The notes under the pieces are model-generated. The model had not been told where the DNA came from and did no database searches. It saw only the letters and a list, made by a program, of their open reading frames with translations. From positions 582-64,581 of the forward strand of contig DHCC01000073.1 in the NCBI GenBank assembly GCA_002398875.1: a stretch of 64,000 nucleotides of DNA. Direction: 5' to 3'. Within the stretch, counting starts at the first letter, position 1, and each line of letters starts with the position of its first letter. Both the position numbers and the translations under genes were made by a program. The stretch is from Bacteroidales bacterium UBA4912. GTDB taxonomy: Bacteria; Bacteroidota; Bacteroidia; Bacteroidales; Dysgonomonadaceae. Below, one piece after another: positions 44,503 through 52,095 of this stretch.

Positions 44503-45411
44503 TTATAAAGACTCCTTTATTGCTTCTATAAACGTGTCGAATTTAAATTTGTATCCTTTATCAATCACCTTTTGAGAAGAGATACGACTGCCCTCTAATA
44601 CCATTCCGGACGCTTCGCCCATAATAATTCGAAGTATGAAGGCAGGTATATTTGGAAGAAAGAATGGACGTTTCATTTCTTTTGCCAAAAGCCTCATAAA
44701 TTCGGCGTTTGTAATTTGATCAGGAGAAACAGCATTAAAAACACCTTCCATACCGACATCTTCTACTGATTTGATGTAAAGTCTGCATAAGTCATCCAAA
44801 TGAATCCAGCTAAAAAATTGTTTGCCAGTACCTATTGGAGCTCCTAGACCAAATTTTACCGGTAGTTTAAGCTTATTTAATGCAGGACTGTTTTTATATA
44901 TAACAAAAGAAGTACGCAATGCAACTGTACGAGTATCCAGTTCTTTTTTAAAATTAAAAGCTGCTGCCTCCCATTTCTTGCAGGTTCTGCTTAAAAAATC
45001 ATTTCTTGCAGGCAGATCATCTTCATCGTAAACTTTTTCATCAGTGTGCATTCCATAATATCCAACAGCTGATGCTGAAATAAATGCTTCAGGTTTTTTA
45101 TCAAGCTTTTTTAATGTGTCAAGTAAAAGCCTTGCAGTTAAAACACGGCTCTCAACAATTGTTTGTTTTTTTGATCTGGTCCAGGCTCCTTCTCCCAAAT
45201 TTGAGCCCGAAAGGTGTATTATAATATCAGCTTGTTCCAAAGCTTCTGAGTCAATTTCACCTTTCCGATAGTCCCATCTATAACGAGGAATTACAGCTTT
45301 TACATAACGTTCACGACTAAGCCAGATAACTTTATATCCCTTTTCGATAAGCAACTCAGATAGCCTTCGTCCTATCATGCCTGAACCACCCGTTATTAAG
45401 ACAGTTTTCAT
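44503..45411 (-). CDS. TIGR01777-family NAD(P)-dependent epimerase (YfcH-like)
   Basis: A 302-residue extended short-chain dehydrogenase-like protein. The nucleotide site GGSGMIGRRLSELL is at residues 7-20, then HLSGSNLGEGAW, SASAVGYYG and the C-terminal DUF1731 segment (FFLPNIPAFILRIIMGE). Family members occur in most bacteria without a settled substrate. It is upstream of the VOC gene. A hairpin on its upstream side ends the preceding metallopeptidase transcript. Confidence 0.9.
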   Translation of the reverse strand: MKTVLITGGSGMIGRRLSELLIEKGYKVIWLSRERYVKAVIPRYRWDYRKGEIDSEALEQADIIIHLSGSNLGEGAWTRSKKQTIVESRVLTARLLLDTLKKLDKKPEAFISASAVGYYGMHTDEKVYDEDDLPARNDFLSRTCKKWEAAAFNFKKELDTRTVALRTSFVIYKNSPALNKLKLPVKFGLGAPIGTGKQFFSWIHLDDLCRLYIKSVEDVGMEGVFNAVSPDQITNAEFMRLLAKEMKRPFFLPNIPAFILRIIMGEASGMVLEGSRISSQKVIDKGYKFKFDTFIEAIKESL

Positions 45412-45513
45412 AAATTTGGAAATAAATATTTTAAAAAGATTCCATTTGAAACAGATTATCTATTCCTGAATAACTTTTGCAGATTATTAGGAAGTTATAG
45501 ATTATTAAACAAA

Positions 45514-45540
45514 GAAAGACGACATTTGTTGCCGTCTTTC
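45514..45540 (-). terminator. Terminator of the YugP-like gene
   Basis: GAAAGACG (45514-45521) pairs with CGTCTTTC (45533-45540) around a short loop. T-rich sequence follows on the minus strand. Confidence 0.8.
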
Positions 45541-45566
45541 TAATCAGTTATGCTATCAATAATATT

Positions 45567-46250
45567 TTATCTTCTGCTACCGCTCGTTGCTATCATTATG
45601 TAGTAAAGCAACGTTGCAAGAGAACTGAGTGCGGCAACGACATAAGTATATCCAGCCCATCGTAATGCATCCTCTGCCTGAGAATGATTGCTCACATCTG
45701 TTATACCGGCACTGCTTAGCCATAGAAGTGCTCTGTTGGTTGCATTCTTTTCAACAGGTAGAGTGATAAAACTAAACAGAGTTGACATGCCGAAGATTAC
45801 TATACCAAACCAAAGTAAATAAGGGAATGTCTGTATCATAATGATACCCAACAGCAAAATCCACATCACCCATTTTGAAGTAGATGAGATTATTGGTACT
45901 AAAGCAGAACGCATTTTTAAAGGAGCATATCCCTTTGCATGCTGCAAAGCATGTCCGGTTTCGTGTGCTGCTACAGCAGCAGCTGCTACACTATAGCTAT
46001 TATAAACAGGCTCGCTAAGGTTTATGGTTTTCTTAAGAGGGTTGTAGTGATCGGTAAGATGACCTCTGGTAGAAATTACCTGCACATCAAATATTCCATT
46101 ATCATGAAGCATCTTCTCGGCAACTTCTTTACCTGTTATTCCACTTTTTAGAGGGATTTTAGAATATTTTTTAAATCTACTTTGTAACCTGGCTTGTACT
46201 AGCCATCCCATTAAAGCAATACCTATAAATATAATCCAAATTGATGCCAT
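45567..46250 (-). CDS. Zinc metallopeptidase, YugP family
   Basis: A 227-residue membrane-embedded peptidase. The zinc motif HETGH lies at residues 96-100 in AAVAAHETGHALQHAKGYAP. A hydrophobic anchor occupies the first 20 residues, and two further hydrophobic segments follow the zinc site. The family is widespread with no firmly known substrate. It lies alone between the purA gene and the epimerase, bracketed by terminators. Confidence 0.9.
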   Translation of the reverse strand: MASIWIIFIGIALMGWLVQARLQSRFKKYSKIPLKSGITGKEVAEKMLHDNGIFDVQVISTRGHLTDHYNPLKKTINLSEPVYNSYSVAAAAVAAHETGHALQHAKGYAPLKMRSALVPIISSTSKWVMWILLLGIIMIQTFPYLLWFGIVIFGMSTLFSFITLPVEKNATNRALLWLSSAGITDVSNHSQAEDALRWAGYTYVVAALSSLATLLYYIMIATSGSRR

Positions 46251-46346
46251 AAAGTTATTTTGTATATATGTTTAACATTTTCATTGTTTCAATAGTTCAT
46301 TTATTCATAATTAAGATGGCAAATATCGTACCATATACTTAAAAGT

Positions 46347-46369
46347 AAGCCTCCTAAACAGGAGGCTCT
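46347..46369 (-). terminator. Terminator of purA
   Basis: AGCCTCCT (46348-46355) pairs perfectly with AGGAGGCT (46360-46367) around a four-base AAAC loop, about 32 bases after the purA stop. The minus strand continues with a TTACTTTTA tract. Confidence 0.85.
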
Positions 46370-46399
46370 TTCACTTAAATAATATTAATTGAACTATAA

Positions 46400-47659
46400 T
46401 TAGCGAATTATGGTTTGTGCTCTGTCTGGTCCTAAAGATACAATAGAGATTGGAACTTCAAGTTCAGTTTCAAGAAAGTCGATATAATTATTGAATTCCT
46501 CAGGAAATTCATTTTCAGTCTGCATTTTTGTCATATCAGTTTTCCATCCTGGCAACTCAACATATACTGGTTCTATGCCCTCAGAAATATCGAAAGGGAG
46601 ATCCTCAGTTTCTTTTCCGTTTATATTATAAGCTACACAAGCTTTAATTGTTTCGAAACTATCAAGTACGTCACTTTTCATCATTACAAGCTTAGTAACT
46701 CCATTAAGCATAATTGTGTATCTCAAAGCTACTAGGTCAATCCATCCACAACGACGAGGGCGACCTGTAACAGAACCATATTCATTACCATTATCCCTTA
46801 AAGATTGTCCATCTTCATCGAAGAGTTCAGTTGGAAAAGGACCGCTACCAACCCGGGTACAGTATGCTTTAAATATTCCGAAAACATCGTTTATACGATG
46901 AGGAGCTATCCCTAAACCTATACAGGCGCCGGCACATATAGTATTAGAAGAAGTAACAAAAGGATAAGAACCAAAGTCAATATCCAGCATTGAACCTTGA
47001 GCTCCTTCTGCAAGTACGGTACCACCGTCTTTAAGATGTTTATTAATATATAATTCACTATCAATAATCGCAAATTCCTTCATTTTCTCTATTCCTGCAA
47101 ACCAATCAGCTTCAAGAGATTTTAGATCATAATCCAGACTAAATTTTTCAAGTTCTTTTTTATGTCGTTCTACAGCTTTATAATATTTCTCATCGAAATT
47201 ATGTAAAATATCTCCAACTCTAAGTCCATGTCTCCCTACCTTATCAGTATATGCAGGACCTATACCTCTGCCGGTAGTACCAATCTTTGCATCTCCCATA
47301 GCTGTTTCGGATGCTGCATCAAGTAATCTGTGAGTAGGCAATATCAAATGAGCTTTTTTTGAAATACAAAGTCTGTCAGTAAGTACATGTCCGCTTGATT
47401 CAAGCGCTTCAACTTCCTGTTTAAATAGTGCCGGATCTATAACAACTCCATTACCAATGATATTCATTTTATCTTTCTGAAAAATACCTGACGGTATTGA
47501 TTTCAAGATATACTTCTGTCCTTCAAACTCCAAAGTATGCCCGGCATTTGGCCCGCCCTGAAAGCGTGCAACAATTTCGTAATTTGGTGTGAGAACATCA
47601 ACTACTTTACCTTTACCCTCATCTCCCCATTGGAGTCCTAAAATTACATCAACTTTCAT
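46400..47659 (-). CDS. purA: Adenylosuccinate synthetase PurA
   Basis: PurA joins IMP and aspartate with GTP in AMP synthesis. The P-loop-like GDEGKGK is at residues 12-18, NAGHT near 39 and the segment TTGRGIGPAY near 128. At 419 residues it is full length. It follows the Fur-family gene on the same strand. The 58-base gap between them holds a perfect palindrome that could be a control site, so purA may not simply be the second gene of an operon. Confidence 0.97.
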   Translation of the reverse strand: MKVDVILGLQWGDEGKGKVVDVLTPNYEIVARFQGGPNAGHTLEFEGQKYILKSIPSGIFQKDKMNIIGNGVVIDPALFKQEVEALESSGHVLTDRLCISKKAHLILPTHRLLDAASETAMGDAKIGTTGRGIGPAYTDKVGRHGLRVGDILHNFDEKYYKAVERHKKELEKFSLDYDLKSLEADWFAGIEKMKEFAIIDSELYINKHLKDGGTVLAEGAQGSMLDIDFGSYPFVTSSNTICAGACIGLGIAPHRINDVFGIFKAYCTRVGSGPFPTELFDEDGQSLRDNGNEYGSVTGRPRRCGWIDLVALRYTIMLNGVTKLVMMKSDVLDSFETIKACVAYNINGKETEDLPFDISEGIEPVYVELPGWKTDMTKMQTENEFPEEFNNYIDFLETELEVPISIVSLGPDRAQTIIR

Positions 47660-47682
47660 TTTCTAATTTGTGATAATATTAC

Positions 47683-47700
47683 GGATGTAATATTACATCC
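47683..47700. promoter_or_regulatory. Perfect 18-bp palindrome upstream of purA
   Basis: GGATGTAAT followed directly by ATTACATCC, without spacer, lies between the Fur-family stop (47718) and the purA start (47659). It has no T-run on the minus strand, so it looks more like an operator than a terminator. Confidence 0.45.
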
Positions 47701-47717
47701 AATTTTTACGTTTAAAT

Positions 47718-48224
47718 CTATTTACTTTTGTTATTGTCTTTACTACTACTTGCTAATTTTCTTAGTCGCATTCTCTTTGCATGGCTGCATTTACTGCAAA
47801 CTCCATATATATACATACTGTAGTAGTTCACATTGAATTTCTTAATTTTTTTTAGTTGTGCAGGTGAAAGCAAATCATCATTTTTCATTTCCCATACCTC
47901 ACCACAAGTTGTACAGATTAAATGATTATGATTTTCATTACCATAAGCTCTTTCATATTTTGAAATATTGCCACCAAATTGATGTTTGACTACAAGTCCA
48001 CAATCCAGTAGAAGGTCCATTGTATTATATAATGTTGCACGACTAACCCTATAATTTACTTCAATCATGGATTTATAAAGTGTGTCCATGTCAAAATGAC
48101 CTTTATTAGAATATATATGATCCAAAATGGCGTAACGTTCAGGCGTATTACGATGCTTATGCAAAGTAAGATACTGCGTAAATTCTTCTTTTACTTGTTT
48201 CTTCAATTTCAAATTGGCATCCAT
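47718..48224 (-). CDS. Fur-family transcriptional regulator
   Basis: A 168-residue metal- or peroxide-responsive repressor. The winged helix spans about residues 20-85 (RNTPERYAILDHIYSNKGHF, VSRATLYNTMDLLLDCGL). The metal segment NHNHLICTTCGEV follows, then a second Cys pair in CSKC near residue 145, giving a likely structural zinc site. PerR, Fur and Zur cannot be told apart with confidence. The C-terminus is Lys/Arg/Ser-rich. A -7 element sits immediately before the start codon. Confidence 0.92.
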   Translation of the reverse strand: MDANLKLKKQVKEEFTQYLTLHKHRNTPERYAILDHIYSNKGHFDMDTLYKSMIEVNYRVSRATLYNTMDLLLDCGLVVKHQFGGNISKYERAYGNENHNHLICTTCGEVWEMKNDDLLSPAQLKKIKKFNVNYYSMYIYGVCSKCSHAKRMRLRKLASSSKDNNKSK

Positions 48225-48229
48225 AATTG

Positions 48230-48237
48230 CAAAATTA
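48230..48237 (-). promoter_or_regulatory. -7 element directly before the Fur-family start
   Basis: An exact TAnnTTTG on the minus strand ends 6 bases before the ATG at 48224, which would give a nearly leaderless mRNA if used. Confidence 0.35.
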
Positions 48238-48304
48238 TTCTATTTTTTCTATATTTCTATGTTTTAATAGTCATTTTATTGACGATAGCCGAATGAATTT
48301 TTTT

Positions 48305-49756
48305 TTATTTTAAAATCTTCGAATGATAGAAAAAAGCAGGAGAACTAACATCACTTTCATTATTGAAAGAATCAGTGGCTGTCACGTAATAGTAATATGC
48401 CTTATCATTGTCCTCTGCTATAAAACACAGGGTAGTGTCTTGTAAATTAGTAGCGATAATATTTTCAGACTTATCCTTTCTAAAATCCTCAGTTTCACTT
48501 CTATAGACGTTATATGTAACTCTTTCACCATCTATTCTTTCCCATTTTAGCTCAAAATAACCGTTTGAAAGTTTTTCGGCTCGTAAATCAATCGGAACAT
48601 CAGGAATTGAATCGGATAACCACGTCATAGGAGGATGTTTAGCAGGGTATTTATAAATTCTATCCAAACCATCTAATATACCCTTACTGTTGGAGAGTAT
48701 GTTCATAGTTCTAAAATAAGCTTGGCCATTTGCTTGTTTACTTCTCGAATAATCAACCTGATCTAAAATATCTTTTGAACTCCATCCCAATTCAACCATT
48801 TGATAAGCACCAAGTCCCGGAACAATGATTCTATCATTGTTATTCAAAATCCAATCGTCAAGGTATGGATAAAACAATTCATCTTTATAATACATCATAG
48901 GATACAATGCGTCATGTTTACCTGATTGCATCCATTTACCAGCATCCTGAAATACAGTTTCTAATGCAGTCCAGCCCCTACCCCTTTCATTTAATGTTCG
49001 ATAACGTCCCAGAGGAGAACTACTAACTTGTACCCATGGTTTTTGTTCCTTAACTATATCGTACACTTTTGTTACGAAACGAGTTATGTTGTTCCTTCTC
49101 CAATCAGCACGAGTTAAGCCTTTTCCATAAAGCCTGTACAATCCGTCATCAGGAAACCTGCCTCGATTATCAGGATAACGAATATAATCAAAATGAATAC
49201 CATCGACATCATAATTCGATATTATCTCATCAACAATAGATATCAAATAATCATCTGTTCTGGGATTTCCTGGATCTAGAAACCATTCTCCATTGAATTT
49301 TTTTGTTATAGAAGGATTTCTTTTTATTACTGATTTTTCACCAAGACTTTTTACGTGTCTATCACTGCCTAAGGGATATGTAACTATCCAAGCATGAATC
49401 TCCAGTCCTCTATTATGACACTCTTCAATAGCAAACGTCAATGGATCAAAGTCAGATAATCCGGTAGCTTCTGAAGCTATTATAGAAGACATTGGCTCAA
49501 TATCTGATTTATAAAAAACTTCACCTCTTGCACGAACTTGAAACATTACTGTATTAAAGTTATACTTCTTTAATGAGTCAAGAATTGCAATTAATTCTTT
49601 TTTTTGTTCTTCCTGATTTATTCTGTTTACCGGCCAATCTAAGCCGTAATTAGTAGTAAGCCAAACAGATCTCACTTCCGTAGCCGGTATTTCGGAGGGA
49701 ATTGCAACAACCGAACTAAGTAACAACAGAATGAGCAAAATAAATATTTTGTTCAT
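48305..49756 (-). CDS. GHL10 family exported glycoside hydrolase-like protein (YddW-like)
   Basis: A 483-residue exported protein with an N-terminal signal peptide. The TIM barrel of the glycosyl hydrolase-like 10 family (DUF187) is recognised by VRSVWLTTNYGLDWP, NTVMFQVRARGEVFY and DGIHFDYIRYPDNRGRF. A fibronectin-III-like domain occupies the last 90 residues (YFELKWERIDGERVTYNVYR). Some relatives cut denuded peptidoglycan. It lies upstream of the Fur-family gene on the same strand with about 80 bases between. Confidence 0.9.
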   Translation of the reverse strand: MNKIFILLILLLLSSVVAIPSEIPATEVRSVWLTTNYGLDWPVNRINQEEQKKELIAILDSLKKYNFNTVMFQVRARGEVFYKSDIEPMSSIIASEATGLSDFDPLTFAIEECHNRGLEIHAWIVTYPLGSDRHVKSLGEKSVIKRNPSITKKFNGEWFLDPGNPRTDDYLISIVDEIISNYDVDGIHFDYIRYPDNRGRFPDDGLYRLYGKGLTRADWRRNNITRFVTKVYDIVKEQKPWVQVSSSPLGRYRTLNERGRGWTALETVFQDAGKWMQSGKHDALYPMMYYKDELFYPYLDDWILNNNDRIIVPGLGAYQMVELGWSSKDILDQVDYSRSKQANGQAYFRTMNILSNSKGILDGLDRIYKYPAKHPPMTWLSDSIPDVPIDLRAEKLSNGYFELKWERIDGERVTYNVYRSETEDFRKDKSENIIATNLQDTTLCFIAEDNDKAYYYYVTATDSFNNESDVSSPAFFYHSKILK

Positions 49757-49787
49757 TAACTAAAATATAAATCTAAATTATTATCTA

Positions 49788-49795
49788 CAAATTTA
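49788..49795 (-). promoter_or_regulatory. -7 element of the GHL10 gene
   Basis: Exact TAnnTTTG on the minus strand, 32 bases upstream of the start codon. Confidence 0.45.
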
Positions 49796-49887
49796 ATCTA
49801 AAAATGGAGTTCATTTGGCGATTTTAATAATGTTAACAGTTTAAAAATATGCATTTAATGTTCTTTTACTGGATATTTAATTTTCTG

Positions 49888-49895
49888 TATATTTG
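49888..49895 (+). promoter_or_regulatory. -7 element of the UpxY-like gene
   Basis: TATATTTG followed by C matches the consensus exactly. It lies 29 bases before the ATG, so the leader would be only about 25 nt. Confidence 0.55.
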
Positions 49896-49924
49896 CAAGC
49901 AATTCAAAAACAAAAATAGTTGTT

Positions 49925-50440
49925 ATGACTAATAAAAGATGGCTTGCAGTTTACGTTAAAATGCATCATGAGAAGAAGGTTAGAGATAAGCTAACTGAAA
50001 TAGGGATAGAGAACTTTCTACCTGTTCAAACTGAGATAAAGCAATGGAGTGATCGAAAGAAAAAAGTTGAACGTGTTCTTATACCAATGATGATTTTCGT
50101 ACATGTGGATAAGGATGAACAAATAACTGTTATAAGGCAACCTTCTGTACTTCGTTACCTAGTGTTACGAGGTGAACATGCACCTACTGAGATTCCGGAA
50201 AATCAAATGGACAAATTCATATTTATGCTTGATTTTTCTGAACAGCCTGTTAACTTTAGTACTAATGAACTGAGACCCGGAGAAAAGGTGAAAGTAATAA
50301 AAGGACCGCTTTCAGGTTTAGAGGGTGAACTTGTTAATCTAGAAGGCAAATCAAATATTGCAATCAGAATAACTCAACTAGGATGCGCTGTTGTGGAAAT
50401 CAACGCCAATATGGTTAAGAAAATTGAATTACAGGAGTAA
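49925..50440 (+). CDS. UpxY-type NusG-family antiterminator
   Basis: A 171-residue specialised NusG paralogue. The NGN domain covers about residues 1-115 (RWLAVYVKMHHEKKVRDKL, NFLPVQTEIKQWSDRKKKVE) and a KOW motif lies at about 120-150 (GEKVKVIKGPLSGLEGEL). UpxY proteins normally are the first gene of capsule or exopolysaccharide operons and prevent premature termination there. Here no polysaccharide gene follows; the next gene is a convergent fRMsr that overlaps its end by 12 bases. It may act elsewhere in the genome. Confidence 0.88.
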   Translation: MTNKRWLAVYVKMHHEKKVRDKLTEIGIENFLPVQTEIKQWSDRKKKVERVLIPMMIFVHVDKDEQITVIRQPSVLRYLVLRGEHAPTEIPENQMDKFIFMLDFSEQPVNFSTNELRPGEKVKVIKGPLSGLEGELVNLEGKSNIAIRITQLGCAVVEINANMVKKIELQE

Positions 50441-50899
50441 TGTTATTTTCTCCAGGTTCACTGCATCAATTTCATCAAAAGAATTAAGCTTTTCACTATC
50501 AATATCTAGTATTGCAATAACATCGCCATCTTTTTTAATAGGTACCACTATTTCTGAACGTGTAAGTGAACTACATGCAATATGACCAGGGAACTGATCT
50601 ACATCAGGTACAATAATTGTTTTCTCTTCTTTCCATGCTTTTCCACAAACTCCCTTACCAAATGCAATGCTGGTACAAGCAATAGGTCCTTGAAAAGGTC
50701 CCAATACAAGCCGTTCTCTAATTACCCTGTAAAATCCGACCCAAAAGAAATTGAAAGTTTCTTTTAAAGCTGATGAAATATTGGCCATATTTGCTACGAG
50801 ATCCTCTTCATCTCTAATCAAAGATGCCAACTGTGGGTATAGCGATAAGTATAATTCTTCTTTTGTGGATCCTTTCTTGATTTTTAATTCTTCAGCCAT
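50429..50899 (-). CDS. Free methionine-(R)-sulfoxide reductase (GAF domain)
   Basis: A 156-residue GAF-domain enzyme that reduces free methionine-R-sulfoxide. Three cysteines are in the expected pattern: Cys75 in PIACTSIAFG, Cys85 in GVCGKAW and Cys109 in HIACSSLTRSE. FNFFWVGFYRV is also characteristic. The ATG at 50899 is preferred over 50935, because the longer frame adds unrelated residues and runs into the terminator of the OmpA gene. It overlaps the end of the convergent UpxY gene by 12 bases. Confidence 0.9.
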   Translation of the reverse strand: MAEELKIKKGSTKEELYLSLYPQLASLIRDEEDLVANMANISSALKETFNFFWVGFYRVIRERLVLGPFQGPIACTSIAFGKGVCGKAWKEEKTIIVPDVDQFPGHIACSSLTRSEIVVPIKKDGDVIAILDIDSEKLNSFDEIDAVNLEKITLLL

Positions 50900-50915
50900 A
50901 TAAAAAACTTTTTTA

Positions 50916-50950
50916 ATAAAAAGATCGCACCACAAAAGCAGTGCGATCCA
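50916..50950 (-). terminator. Terminator of the OmpA-like gene
   Basis: GATCGCAC (50923-50930) pairs with GTGCGATC (50941-50948) in a perfect 8-bp stem. On the minus strand a T-rich tract follows. Confidence 0.85.
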
Positions 50951-50977
50951 TTTTATTATTTAACTATATTAGGGTTA

Positions 50978-51658
50978 TTATTGTGCCTGTTGTTTTGCAT
51001 CCTGTATCATCTTGGCATTTGGCAGGATAAAAACTTCAACACGGCGATTTTCAGTTCTTCCAGCTGCTGTGCTGTTATCAGCGATAGGTTGAGTAGAACC
51101 GAAGCCTTCATAAGACATACGAAGTCCTGAAACGCCTTTAGAAATTAAATAATTGTAAACAGACTCTGCGCGACGTACTGATAGTGGATTATTTATTGCA
51201 TCACTACCTGTACTGTCAGTATGACCATAAATTTCAACATCAGTATCAGGATTATTTTGTAAAGAAGATGCAAACTTGTCAAGCGATGCTCTTGAAGCGC
51301 TGTTTAGAGTACTTGAATTTGTTGCAAAAAGAATTCCTGATTCAAAAGTAACTTTAATAGCTTCTCCTTCATTAACTTTTTCAACCTGAGCTCCTTCAAT
51401 TTGTTCCAACTCAGCAGCTTGTTTATCCATTTTGTTGCCAATAATAGCACCTGCTGCGCCTCCAATAATTGCTCCGATACCTGCTCCTACAGCTGCGCCG
51501 CGACCTCCGCCTGCAATAGCGCCAACACCGGCACCTACGGCAGCACCAGATCCAGCACCTATGGCGCCTCCTTTAACAGTTCTGTTTGCTCCGCAACTTG
51601 ATAAAATGAGAGCACTACCCAATAGCACTATAGCTACTAATTTCGAAAATTGTTTCAT
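50978..51658 (-). CDS. OmpA-family lipoprotein with glycine zipper
   Basis: A 226-residue outer-membrane lipoprotein (Cys22 in LILSSC). A Gly/Ala-rich zipper spans residues 28-72. The C-terminal OmpA domain carries LDKFASSLQNNPDTDVEIYG, HTDSTGS and NPLSVRRAESVYNYL, and would bind diaminopimelate in peptidoglycan. The layout matches the YiaD/Pal-like group. The 42 bases between it and the next upstream gene show no strong promoter, so co-transcription is possible. Confidence 0.93.
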   Translation of the reverse strand: MKQFSKLVAIVLLGSALILSSCGANRTVKGGAIGAGSGAAVGAGVGAIAGGGRGAAVGAGIGAIIGGAAGAIIGNKMDKQAAELEQIEGAQVEKVNEGEAIKVTFESGILFATNSSTLNSASRASLDKFASSLQNNPDTDVEIYGHTDSTGSDAINNPLSVRRAESVYNYLISKGVSGLRMSYEGFGSTQPIADNSTAAGRTENRRVEVFILPNAKMIQDAKQQAQ

Positions 51659-51700
51659 AGTTGGTTATTTTTTTTTGATTATACTACTTAAAAAAAGGTT

Positions 51701-52024
51701 TTAGTCAAACAAATTAAGAGTATCGCAATATGCCAGTTCACCAGCGACAATTGCTTCTATCTGATCGTCGGTATATTCCCTTATATTGTCTTTACGTGCA
51801 TTATCAAAGATGTAGTCTAATAATTCCTCTTCGTCGATCTCAATATCAGATTCTTCGCTCGCGTCCAGAAATCCCTTATCTTCATAAAACTCATAAATTA
51901 AATCAACTATATAGTTGATTTCATCATCGGAAAACTCATCCTTCATTTCTTCAGGTAGGTGTTCTTGAATAAATCTCAGGGAATCTTCTTCGTCATATTC
52001 AAGTTCTTTCTTTTCTTCACTCAT
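51701..52024 (-). CDS. Acidic hypothetical protein
   Basis: A 107-residue very acidic protein without signal or membrane segments. Helical repeats include SLRFIQEHLPEEMKDEFSDD and EINYIVDLIYEFYEDKG, and a later segment reads EYTDDQIEAIVAGELAYC. The two halves look alike (xD-E/Q-I-x-Y/A-I-V), suggesting a duplicated helical motif. I recall similar short proteins across Bacteroidetes, without a known role. It lies between yidC and the OmpA-like gene on the same strand. Confidence 0.65.
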   Translation of the reverse strand: MSEEKKELEYDEEDSLRFIQEHLPEEMKDEFSDDEINYIVDLIYEFYEDKGFLDASEESDIEIDEEELLDYIFDNARKDNIREYTDDQIEAIVAGELAYCDTLNLFD

Positions 52025-52095
52025 AACAATACTTTTTAGGTGTGTATTTAGTTAAAACAATTATATAAAAAATAAGTTCACAAATGCTATCAATC

